A DNA stretch of 44,016 nucleotides from Cellulosilyticum sp. (GTDB taxonomy: Bacteria > Bacillota > Clostridia > Lachnospirales > Cellulosilyticaceae), in assembly GCA_015058045.1 (NCBI GenBank), contig SVDC01000031.1, positions 1 to 44,016 on the forward strand, written 5' to 3'. A program made the translations under genes and the position numbers. Position 1 is the first letter of the stretch. The number at the start of each line of letters is the position of its first letter. The notes below the pieces were generated by a model. That model did no database searches. It saw only the letters and a list, made by a program, of their open reading frames with translations, and was not told the origin of the DNA. Positions 1 through 7,350 of this stretch are shown piece after piece.

Positions 1-36
1 AATACTATAATTATTATAGATATCAATGGGGATTAA

Positions 37-73
37 AAAAGATGACTCCTAAACAATATAGAAGTCATCTTTT
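37..73 (+). terminator. Intrinsic terminator-like hairpin
   Basis: Perfect 11-bp inverted repeat (AAAAGATGACT / AGTCATCTTTT) with a 15-base loop. The arms themselves supply an A-run and a U-run, so it could act on either strand: for an unseen gene to the left on the plus strand, or as a distal terminator for the minus-strand gene ending at 224. Confidence 0.6.
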
Positions 74-158
74 AAGTGTTGCTTAGTCTCTTTTTTTATT
101 GTGTCCTTGACAAGGGGTCCAGTTTACTAAAAGCTTCTTCCAGAAACACTTTTTTCTC

Positions 159-219
159 CCTTATGAGCTAGAATATGCCTAATTTTTTAGGAGGTATCGC
201 ATTTCGCGACACCTCCTTT
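159..219 (+). repeat. 61-bp hairpin repeat, copy 1
   Basis: Begins CCTTATGAGCTAG and ends in a hairpin with 12-bp arms (AGGAGGTATCGC / GCGACACCTCCT). It matches 2679-2739 at 59 of 61 positions in the same orientation. The change at 210 gives an A-C mismatch in a plus-strand transcript but only a G-U pair in a minus-strand transcript, so the stem survives in the RNA of the neighbouring minus-strand gene. It lacks a convincing U-run on either strand, so it is a poor classical terminator. Confidence 0.85.
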
Positions 220-223
220 GTTA

Positions 224-1339
224 TTAGAGTTTTGTAGAATGAGACTGGTTAGAATGAGTAGAATTTTTGGAGATACAGTCTAAGAAGTGAGTAGAATAGC
301 TTAGGTTTTGAGTAGGGCAAGCATCAATACAATGTCCACAGCCTACACAACGTAGGTTCTGAACAGGTAGACCTTCTTTAGCGTTGGAGGCTATATCAAT
401 GGTCATAGGACATGCAATATTACATTGATTACAGCTGACGCAATGCGTACGGTCTGTAGTGATTTTTTGTCCAGCTAGTTTACTGATAAGCCCAAGAATT
501 GTACCTACTGGGCAGTAATAACAGTAGACTCTATCAAAGAATGCAACCCAGAAGAAGAGCGCCATTAAAAGTTCAGCCCCCAAATATTTAATGGTTTCAA
601 GCTTATCTATGGTATTTAATTCACCAAAAAGGTGAATGCCACATAACTTAAGAAGCCACCAGAAGCCAAAGAATAAAGTAATCATCAAAAATACCCATCT
701 AAGCATCGTAAGCCCTTTAAGGGCTTTAGAACCTACTTTTTTTCTTTTACCTATTAGGGGCATACCGATACCAAAGACTTCTGAAGCAAAGCCGTTAAAG
801 AGACATAGCGTAGAGCATTGAAGGCGTCTACCAAATAAAAGTGTACCAATAAAAATAAATAGATTGATACTTAAGTAAAACACAAAAGAGGCTGAGATAC
901 CTGCAATGCCCAAAATAGTAAAGGTAGTATTGGGTGATTGAGCCATACTTTGAGCTTCATATAGATGTTGAAGCGGAGCTGTAGTCCAAGGAAATGGCAT
1001 GGCATAAACATAAAGCTCTTTATTGTCTAGGCATATAGGCAAAATAATATGTACTAAGAGTGCTATAATAATAAGACCGATTAAATTACGTTTGTGCATA
1101 GTTGAACGTTTTTTAGACTGAGCGATAATTTTTAAGGTAAGGATGCTACAAATAATAATAAAAAAGGTTTTAATCCAATTTTCATAGAAATGCCAAAACC
1201 ATGTAATGCCTTCCTGAAAGGATAAAGAAGCAGATGGACCATAGGCGTATTTAAGAGTGGCGATACCAATACATAAAATAATGTAGGTGCCTAGAATCCA
1301 TCTAAGTGTTTTTAATGCAAGTGAATGTTGTTTATTCAA
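224..1339 (-). CDS. Membrane-bound 4Fe-4S polyferredoxin protein (NapH/YccM-like)
   Basis: Multi-pass membrane protein of 371 residues. The first ~260 residues hold several hydrophobic segments. The C-terminal third has a CYYCP motif near residue 274 and two bacterial ferredoxin motifs, CVSCNQCNIACP near 300 and CVGCGHCIDACP near 332, enough for two [4Fe-4S] clusters. The family (NapH/NosR/YccM type) passes electrons at the cytoplasmic face of the membrane. The partner is unknown, and no oxidoreductase gene is adjacent. The start is a TTG at 1339, chosen because AAAGGAGG lies about 7 bases upstream and no ATG is suitably placed. It diverges from the exonuclease gene at 1528. Family is clear; electron donor and acceptor are not. 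Confidence 0.85.
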   Translation of the reverse strand: MNKQHSLALKTLRWILGTYIILCIGIATLKYAYGPSASLSFQEGITWFWHFYENWIKTFFIIICSILTLKIIAQSKKRSTMHKRNLIGLIIIALLVHIILPICLDNKELYVYAMPFPWTTAPLQHLYEAQSMAQSPNTTFTILGIAGISASFVFYLSINLFIFIGTLLFGRRLQCSTLCLFNGFASEVFGIGMPLIGKRKKVGSKALKGLTMLRWVFLMITLFFGFWWLLKLCGIHLFGELNTIDKLETIKYLGAELLMALFFWVAFFDRVYCYYCPVGTILGLISKLAGQKITTDRTHCVSCNQCNIACPMTIDIASNAKEGLPVQNLRCVGCGHCIDACPTQNLSYSTHFLDCISKNSTHSNQSHSTKL

Positions 1340-1527
1340 TGTTGAACCTCCTTTTAATAGGGAAAGTTTACTCTATAAATAGCATATGATATAACTTTCC
1401 AAAGTTTTCATGGTATAGGAAATATCCTACCTTATGAGTAGATATGATATAATAGAAGTAATTATATTGTGTAACAGAACCAAACATAAATCAACCACGG
1501 ACAAAACATATAGGCTGAAAGGTAGGG

Positions 1528-2649
1528 ATGAAAATGTATGCGTTTATCGATATAGAAGCAACTGGACAAGTGCAATCAGAAGCATTTCAAGTTGCTATGG
1601 TCATTGCCAATCGCCAGTTTGAAGTGCAAGAGATACTTAATTTTTATGTGGCACATAAAGAAACAATCAGTCCTCATGTTTTAGAATTATGTGGTCTAAA
1701 AGAGCAAGATTTAGAGGTCATCAAACAAATAGAATACAGCCATAGTGGGGCAGTGGAAGTTATAGAAAAGGTTTTTGATGATTATGAAGAAGATGAAATT
1801 ATTATTATAGGGAAGATGATTAAGGGAGATATTAAATGGCTCAGAAAAATAGGGGTATGCTGTAACCGAATGGATTTTATGGAAGATAGCCAGTATATTG
1901 AAATCAATCATTTCTTTGAGGAAAATCAAAAGCTATCGCAGAACTGCTATACCTATGGTATTACCAAAAAGCAAGTTATAGGTGAGGTGACCAAGTGCCT
2001 AAAAGAAAACAAAATGCGCTATGGTACGGATAAGCTATTAGGTGGGAATTATCATAATGCTTTAGTAGATGCTTATGCCACATACAAACTGGTAAAAGAG
2101 ATTGTTAGTCAAAGGAAGATAGATTTAGCGGAGTATATTGAGACATATGACTGGATCAATAGAAGTTATTTAATGATGAACCGCAAGGCAATGGAAGATC
2201 AGATTGCTGTTAAAATATATCAAAATGATTTACTAAGAGAAATCAAAGAAGAGTATGGCATTCACGTAGCTAAGAGTAAGTTAATGTTAGTAGATTCCTT
2301 TATGTTTGAGAATGGTTGTATGATGGGTGTTACTAAAAAGGAAATTTTACTCTACTTATATTTATCTGAGATTAAAAGAAGTCAAATGCCTTATTTTAAT
2401 CGATATGAAGTGAGAGTAAGGCGAAAGAAAAGTATAAGAAAATTGAGTATAGTAGCGCTTAATCGATTGGATCTATTTATTCAACTTAGCAAAATCATTG
2501 CACCTGATCATATACCGCAAAGTTTTGAAAAACGGAGTGTTATGATGGGCTTGCTTCAAAACCCAAGTGCTTATTTAGAGGCAAATGGCTATACACTATT
2601 AAGTGTTAAGTTAAAAGAGACCCAGATTGAGTTTGTAAAAGTAAGTTAA
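1528..2649 (+). CDS. DEDDh-type 3'-5' exonuclease domain protein with unassigned C-terminus
   Basis: The first ~195 residues of 373 form a DnaQ-like exonuclease domain. D8 and E10 sit in FIDIEATG (Exo I), D101 in KGDIKWL (Exo II), and H176 and D181 in HNALVDA (Exo III), so all metal-binding and catalytic residues of a DEDDh nuclease are present. Such enzymes remove nucleotides from 3' ends of DNA or RNA. Residues ~200-373 match no family I recognise; they are basic around 280-310. The ATG at 1528 follows a weak GGTAGGG site. The gene lies inside the interval bounded by the two 61-bp repeats, the second of which starts 29 bases after its stop. The substrate cannot be told from sequence. Confidence 0.75.
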   Translation: MKMYAFIDIEATGQVQSEAFQVAMVIANRQFEVQEILNFYVAHKETISPHVLELCGLKEQDLEVIKQIEYSHSGAVEVIEKVFDDYEEDEIIIIGKMIKGDIKWLRKIGVCCNRMDFMEDSQYIEINHFFEENQKLSQNCYTYGITKKQVIGEVTKCLKENKMRYGTDKLLGGNYHNALVDAYATYKLVKEIVSQRKIDLAEYIETYDWINRSYLMMNRKAMEDQIAVKIYQNDLLREIKEEYGIHVAKSKLMLVDSFMFENGCMMGVTKKEILLYLYLSEIKRSQMPYFNRYEVRVRRKKSIRKLSIVALNRLDLFIQLSKIIAPDHIPQSFEKRSVMMGLLQNPSAYLEANGYTLLSVKLKETQIEFVKVS

Positions 2650-2678
2650 GAAATAGATTTCATTATAGTAGAGTAATA

Positions 2679-2739
2679 CCTTATGAGCTAGAATATGCCT
2701 AATTTTTAAGGAGGTATCGCATTTCGCGATACCTCCTTT
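2679..2739 (+). repeat. 61-bp hairpin repeat, copy 2
   Basis: Second copy of the element at 159-219, same orientation and 2,520 bases away. Its hairpin is perfect: 13-bp arms AAGGAGGTATCGC / GCGATACCTCCTT around a 5-base loop, followed by only TTTA. It sits just after the exonuclease gene and could act as a weak terminator or RNA-stabilising stem. The 5' half (CCTTATGAGCTAGAATATG) is equally conserved but lies outside the stem, which a plain terminator would not require. Confidence 0.85.
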
Positions 2740-2937
2740 ATAGCTTTGAAGTTTTTGGGAAAAAAGGCAAGTAAGACGCTATATATTTTGTCATAGTTAA
2801 TAAACATAAAAAAGAATTGAATCATACAAATTTAACAAAAATAAATATTTTTTTAATAATTAAAACAATAGATAGTGAAAATAGACTAATATATATATTG
2901 CAAGATAATATTATTTTAATAGATGAGGAGAATAAGT

Positions 2938-4773
2938 ATGAGAGAAAAGTTAAAAGGTATAAGATTTATTATGCTCGTAATGACTGCATTTATAATGGTA
3001 CCACTGATGCTACCAGGCACAAATCTTAATGCCGCAACTAAAGAAACAACTATTCAAATTGTTGCAACGTCAGATACACATGGTAGTTTTTATCCATGGA
3101 CTTATGCTACTGATTCAGAAAGAACAGATGGTGGAATGACTAAAATTGCAACAGTCCTTAAACAACTTAAAGCAGAAAATCCAAATACTATTTATGTAGA
3201 CAATGGAGATACTATTCAAGGAAATTCTAATCAGATTTTCTTTGAAAAAGATGAAATCAATCCAATGTTTGTAGCCCTAAATAATATGGGATGCGCAACA
3301 ATGACATTAGGTAATCATGAGTTTAACTATGGAATTGATACACTTGAGAAAAACTTAAGTGGACTTAAAAATACAACTGTATTATGTGGAAATGTCTATA
3401 AACCAAGTGGTGAAAGATTAGGGGAAGCATATAAAATCGTAGAATGTGCAGGCGTTAAAGTAGCCATTATTGGTATGGTTACACCAAATATTGTAAATTG
3501 GGATGCAGGCCATCTTAAAGGCTATAAAGTAACAAGTCCTTATGATGAAACAAAAGCAGCTATTAAAGAAATACAGTCTAAAAAGTTAGCAGATGTAATC
3601 ATTGCTTCTGTACATATGGGCCTTGATGGAGAATATGGAAATGATAGTGCAGCAGAACTTGCTAAACAATGTCCTGAACTAAATGCAATTATTGCTGGGC
3701 ATGCACACTCAAAAATCGAACAAGAAATCGTTAATAATATTCCTATTACAGAACCAGGCTCAGATGCAGCTAATGTATCTGTTGTAACAATTACATTAGA
3801 AGATAATAAGGTAAAAAGTACAACAACAAAACTAGTAAGTGCTAAAGACGCAGAAGCAGATCAAGAAATGGATAAATTACTTAAACCATATCATGAAGAA
3901 GCACTTGAAGATGCATATACTGTTATTGGAAAACTTGAGGGTGGTTCACTTATTCCAGACTCAGTACTTCCAGGTGTTAATCAAGGTCAACTAGAAGATA
4001 ATGCTTTAGTAGATTTAATCTTAAATGTTCAAATGTACTACGCAGAAAAAAGTGGAAAAATCCCAGAAGGAGCACATCATGTAAGTGGTGCAGCAATCTT
4101 TAGTGAAACTGCTAATGCACAAGCAGGGGACATTAAACGTTCTGACACATCTAATATTTATAAATATGATAATACATTAAAAGTACTTAAAATGACTGGT
4201 AAAGAGTTAAAAGAGTATATGGAGTGGTCAGCAAAATACTATAATACATTTAAAGAAGGCGATTTAAATGTATCTTTCGATCAAGATGTACGTTTATATA
4301 ATTACGATATGTTTGCTGGCGTTAAGTATGATGTTAATATTTCTAAAGAAGCAGGTTCAAGAATTGAAAACCTTACATACACAGATGGAACAGCTGTAAA
4401 AGAAAATGATGTAATCTACTTAACAGTTAATAATTACAGATGTGATAGTGTACTTCTTGCTACATTATTCAAAGATAATAAAAATGTGGAATTAGTATAT
4501 GATAACAGTTCAGAAACAGTATCAACTATTAGAGAATTAATTGGTACATATATTGTGGATGTTAAAGAAGGTATTATTAAACCAGAATGTGATCAAAACT
4601 GGAAACTTACAGGATATGAAATTGACAGTAGTAAGCAAGCCGTTATGCTTGATTTACTTAAAGAAGGTAAATTGACATTACCAACATCAGAAGATGGTAG
4701 AACACCAAATATTAAAGGCTTAACTTGGGCTGATGTAGAAGCAGCACAAAAGTCAGAACAAAAAGCAGCATAG
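2938..4773 (+). CDS. Secreted 5'-nucleotidase / cyclic-nucleotide phosphodiesterase family protein
   Basis: Secreted metallophosphoesterase of 611 residues. The ATG at 2938 is preferred over one 15 bases upstream because GAGGAG lies at 2925-2930. A signal peptide (basic MREKLKGIR, a hydrophobic stretch, cut near NLNAA) precedes the catalytic domain. Metal-binding blocks of the UshA/YfkN family follow in order: SDTHG, DNGDTIQGN, GNHEFNYG, and AGHAHSKI. The C-terminal half (about residue 330 on) is the 5'-nucleotidase substrate-binding domain, including NYRCDS. The family releases phosphate and nucleosides from extracellular nucleotides or 2',3'-cyclic nucleotides. No cell-wall anchor or SLH domain is seen, so it is probably released or loosely held. 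Monocistronic, closed by the terminator at 4831. Confidence 0.88.
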   Translation: MREKLKGIRFIMLVMTAFIMVPLMLPGTNLNAATKETTIQIVATSDTHGSFYPWTYATDSERTDGGMTKIATVLKQLKAENPNTIYVDNGDTIQGNSNQIFFEKDEINPMFVALNNMGCATMTLGNHEFNYGIDTLEKNLSGLKNTTVLCGNVYKPSGERLGEAYKIVECAGVKVAIIGMVTPNIVNWDAGHLKGYKVTSPYDETKAAIKEIQSKKLADVIIASVHMGLDGEYGNDSAAELAKQCPELNAIIAGHAHSKIEQEIVNNIPITEPGSDAANVSVVTITLEDNKVKSTTTKLVSAKDAEADQEMDKLLKPYHEEALEDAYTVIGKLEGGSLIPDSVLPGVNQGQLEDNALVDLILNVQMYYAEKSGKIPEGAHHVSGAAIFSETANAQAGDIKRSDTSNIYKYDNTLKVLKMTGKELKEYMEWSAKYYNTFKEGDLNVSFDQDVRLYNYDMFAGVKYDVNISKEAGSRIENLTYTDGTAVKENDVIYLTVNNYRCDSVLLATLFKDNKNVELVYDNSSETVSTIRELIGTYIVDVKEGIIKPECDQNWKLTGYEIDSSKQAVMLDLLKEGKLTLPTSEDGRTPNIKGLTWADVEAAQKSEQKAA

Positions 4774-4830
4774 ATAATCATTGGATTAACTGATTTTATC
4801 TTATGATTTAATTACAAAAAAATAAAGTGA

Positions 4831-4877
4831 GGGTACCATGAAATAAACAGACTATTCATTTCATGGTACCCTTTTTT
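4831..4877 (+). terminator. Rho-independent terminator after the nucleotidase gene
   Basis: Perfect 14-bp stem (GGGTACCATGAAAT / ATTTCATGGTACCC) with a 13-base loop followed by TTTTTT. An A-rich stretch before the stem means it may also stop minus-strand transcripts from the Staygreen gene. Confidence 0.9.
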
Positions 4878-4936
4878 GATAGGATGGGTTACTAAGTATA
4901 AATAAGAAATTTAGCGAAAATACAACGGCTAGTAGA

Positions 4937-5449
4937 TTATAATTGATCGTATTCACCAATGGTACCAAAGTTATAGAGTTTATTATAAAGGGGCTGGGTA
5001 GAGGTAAAGTGAATAAAGACAGGTGTATCTCTTAATTCTGGATTTGCAAAAAAGAATTGTTGATCAGCATGATAGATGGCTTGAAGTGCAAGAGGCATTT
5101 CGCGTTTGAAGATGGCATCTCTGGTTTGAGCACTTCCACTACCGATTCCTTGGCCATCAATCAGAACTTCTCCATAGAGAAGTGGCATATCTTTAAGGAC
5201 AGTCCACTCTAATCTTACTTCATCTCTTAAAGAATTTATTTGGTCTTCAGCATACTCGGTACCAATGGTTACAAAAAGATCACCAGTTTCATCAGAATGG
5301 GTCATGGTATATTTACGATCTGCTAAAGGCTCAAGGGCCGTAGCAGGTGCTCTAAATTCAATAAATACCTGCCTTCTATATCCAGAGGATAAAGCAGGAG
5401 TTCTATAAGGAAAGTTTAAATGTCCAATAGGGGCATTTCGATATTTCAT
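4937..5449 (-). CDS. Staygreen family protein (bacterial SGR homologue)
   Basis: Soluble protein of about 170 residues carrying the Staygreen domain, recognised by YTMTHSDETGDLFVTIG, LRDEVRLEW, REMPLALQAI, FFFANPEL and YNKLYNFGTI. Plant SGR proteins remove magnesium from chlorophyll a, and bacterial homologues have been reported to have Mg-dechelatase activity in vitro. This organism shows no sign of chlorophyll, so the natural substrate is unknown. The chosen ATG at 5449 has AAAGGA nine bases upstream; an ATG at 5470 and a TTG at 5503 are alternative starts with poorer sites. It stands alone between two plus-strand genes and shares their flanking terminator. Family confident, function open. 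Confidence 0.82.
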   Translation of the reverse strand: MKYRNAPIGHLNFPYRTPALSSGYRRQVFIEFRAPATALEPLADRKYTMTHSDETGDLFVTIGTEYAEDQINSLRDEVRLEWTVLKDMPLLYGEVLIDGQGIGSGSAQTRDAIFKREMPLALQAIYHADQQFFFANPELRDTPVFIHFTSTQPLYNKLYNFGTIGEYDQL

Positions 5450-5653
5450 AGCCGATAGTCCTTTATCCATTTCTTTTAATAATATATGAAAGAGGATGAA
5501 CAAAGGTCATAAAAACTTGAAAAAATATCCAATAATATAAAAGTAATTAAAAAAGTATTGGGGATTCTTGTTTTTTAAGACATATATAAGGTAAAGAAAC
5601 GTTATTTTAAAAGGAATAAAGTAAAAATACTTTATATAAGGAGGACCAAGGTT

Positions 5654-6136
5654 ATGGAGAAAATAAAACAAGAGTGTATCGTAGTAGCAACCACCATTAA
5701 TCTAGTAGTTATGAATTGTTTTGGCGTATTCACACCACTTTTATATTTGGTACTTATATTAATGGTAATGGATTTAGTTACTAGACTTTATGCCGCAGGT
5801 ATAAGAGTAGATGAAAAAGTTGAAAGTCGGAAAATGTTAAAGGGACTTTATCGTAAATTAGGATTATGCTTACTCATTATCATTTCATTAATCTTGGATT
5901 TAGGATTAAAGGAGATAACGAAAACACTAGGATTAAATATTACAGTAAAAATTTTATTTACTGCTTTAACATTGGCTTGGCTTTTTGTAAGAGAGCTCAT
6001 AAGTAATTTGGAAAACTTACAATGGGCGGGTATTGAACTTCCAGTATTTATTTTAAAAGCAATGACTGTAACCAAAGAAAGGGTAGATAAGATTGGAGAA
6101 TCTATGTTAGTTATAGAGGATAAAAAAGAGTCATAG
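5654..6136 (+). CDS. Phage-type holin family membrane protein (Phage_holin_4 / TcdE-like)
   Basis: Small membrane protein of 160 residues with about four hydrophobic segments (roughly 10-25, 28-45, 70-90 and 95-120) and a charged tail ending in KKES. The pattern VLILMVMDLVTRLYAA followed by a SRK..KGLYRK basic loop is typical of the toxin-secretion/phage-lysis holin family. Holins make holes that release endolysins or large proteins; TcdE does this for clostridial toxins. AAGGAGG lies upstream of the ATG. It is followed by the C39-like gene at 6248, probably in the same transcript. No phage structural genes are near, so this looks like a domesticated or stand-alone holin rather than part of a prophage. 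Confidence 0.75.
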   Translation: MEKIKQECIVVATTINLVVMNCFGVFTPLLYLVLILMVMDLVTRLYAAGIRVDEKVESRKMLKGLYRKLGLCLLIIISLILDLGLKEITKTLGLNITVKILFTALTLAWLFVRELISNLENLQWAGIELPVFILKAMTVTKERVDKIGESMLVIEDKKES

Positions 6137-6247
6137 ATAATAGGTAAATTAGAAAAAGACGATAAGTATCATAAATAGGCTGTATGTAGATAAGTTATAT
6201 ATAAGGGGTTAGACAATTATATATGTACATAGAAAAGAGGTTGGAGC

Positions 6248-7057
6248 ATGGGGCAAGTTAAAAGGTATGGACTATCACGTAGAAGTTATATTTGTATAAG
6301 AGATGAACATAGAAGGTCTTATGGAGGCAATCAAACCTGGTTTCCTAAAGAAGGGACTATAGAAGAGCATTTTACACATGAATATGGATGTGGTGTGATT
6401 GCGATTACAGACTTATTTTTATACTGGGCAATGACAAGACCAAATGGAGGAAATACCCTAGCAGCTGGTTCGATAGAAGCATACAATAAGATTAGTAAAG
6501 AAAAGTATATGTCATTGGTTGAAGAAATACGAAAAAGATATGCCTTTATCTTTGCAAGTGCAGGGACTTTTGGACTACAGCTAGAAAGAGCTATTAATAG
6601 CTATGCCAAGGATAATAATATAAACTGTAGAGCAAAATTAGAGATGGATTTAAATGATTTAACCATGCTTAAGCGTATTCAACAAAGTTTGGATAATAAT
6701 CATCCTGTGATTTTAATGGTTGGACATAGTTTTCCTTTGATTTTGAGTCGATTACGAAAGAAGGGAATCCCTTTTTATAAGCAAACAAGAATTTTTGGAA
6801 CCTCAATAAAGAATAAAGATAAACCTTATGCTTGTTATGAAATTGCTAAAAAAAATATATTTGGACACTTTGTAACTATAACAGGGATGATTATAGATGC
6901 TCAATCAGAAAGAGCAAATGAGCATATTATGTTACGTATTGCTTCTTGGGGAAGCGAGTATTATATAAGTTATCATCACTTAAGACAGTATATTAATCAA
7001 ATGAGTATGCCCTATTTAACAGCGGTGATTACTATAGAGGATAAAGATGAAGGATGA
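6248..7057 (+). CDS. C39/papain-fold cysteine peptidase-like protein
   Basis: Cytosolic-looking protein of 269 residues without a signal peptide or membrane segment. EYGCGVIAITDL (Cys48) resembles the catalytic-cysteine block of C39/papain-fold peptidases. GHFVTITGM (His206) resembles their histidine block, and ASWGSEYYI (231-239) resembles the papain NSWG block. In that last block the usual Asn is Ala, so activity is uncertain. It lies 111 bases after the holin gene and before a terminator, suggesting co-transcription and perhaps release through the holin. It could instead be an inactive fold member or a transglutaminase-like protein. The assignment rests on motif spacing only. Confidence 0.5.
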   Translation: MGQVKRYGLSRRSYICIRDEHRRSYGGNQTWFPKEGTIEEHFTHEYGCGVIAITDLFLYWAMTRPNGGNTLAAGSIEAYNKISKEKYMSLVEEIRKRYAFIFASAGTFGLQLERAINSYAKDNNINCRAKLEMDLNDLTMLKRIQQSLDNNHPVILMVGHSFPLILSRLRKKGIPFYKQTRIFGTSIKNKDKPYACYEIAKKNIFGHFVTITGMIIDAQSERANEHIMLRIASWGSEYYISYHHLRQYINQMSMPYLTAVITIEDKDEG

Positions 7058-7068
7058 ATATGAAAAAC

Positions 7069-7110
7069 AAGGAAGTTACAGTTTTTGAACATGTAGCTTC
7101 CTTATTTTTG
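7069..7110 (+). terminator. Intrinsic terminator of the holin/C39-like pair
   Basis: Stem AAGGAAGTTAC / GTAGCTTCCTT with one G-U pair, followed by ATTTTTG, 12 bases after the stop codon at 7057. Confidence 0.8.
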
Positions 7111-7350
7111 TGTATTTAGATTTAAAAATGAGAAAATGATGAGAGGAGTATTTGAAAATTTAATGAAAAATTAAGAAAACTATAAGCTGATTTTAATAAC
7201 CTGTTTATAAAATAAAAAGTGCTAAAAGAAAGGTTTAGAAAAAGTTAATAAGGTTATAATAAATAAAAAATAAACTTTTCTAAATTGTATGAATTCGGAT
7301 GTATGATAAATGCTGGAAAAAAGAATAGAAGGGGGATTAGGGAAAAGGAC

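Noticed and set aside
1434..1622. 62-codon frame upstream of the exonuclease
   Set aside because: Overlaps the well-supported exonuclease gene in another frame and has no ribosome site.
159..2739. Insertion sequence or transposon ends at the 61-bp repeats
   Set aside because: The copies are direct rather than inverted, no transposase lies between, and no target-site duplication is evident.
5654..7057. Prophage
   Set aside because: A holin and a peptidase-like gene are present but no integrase, terminase, capsid, portal or tail genes, nor att-like repeats at the borders.
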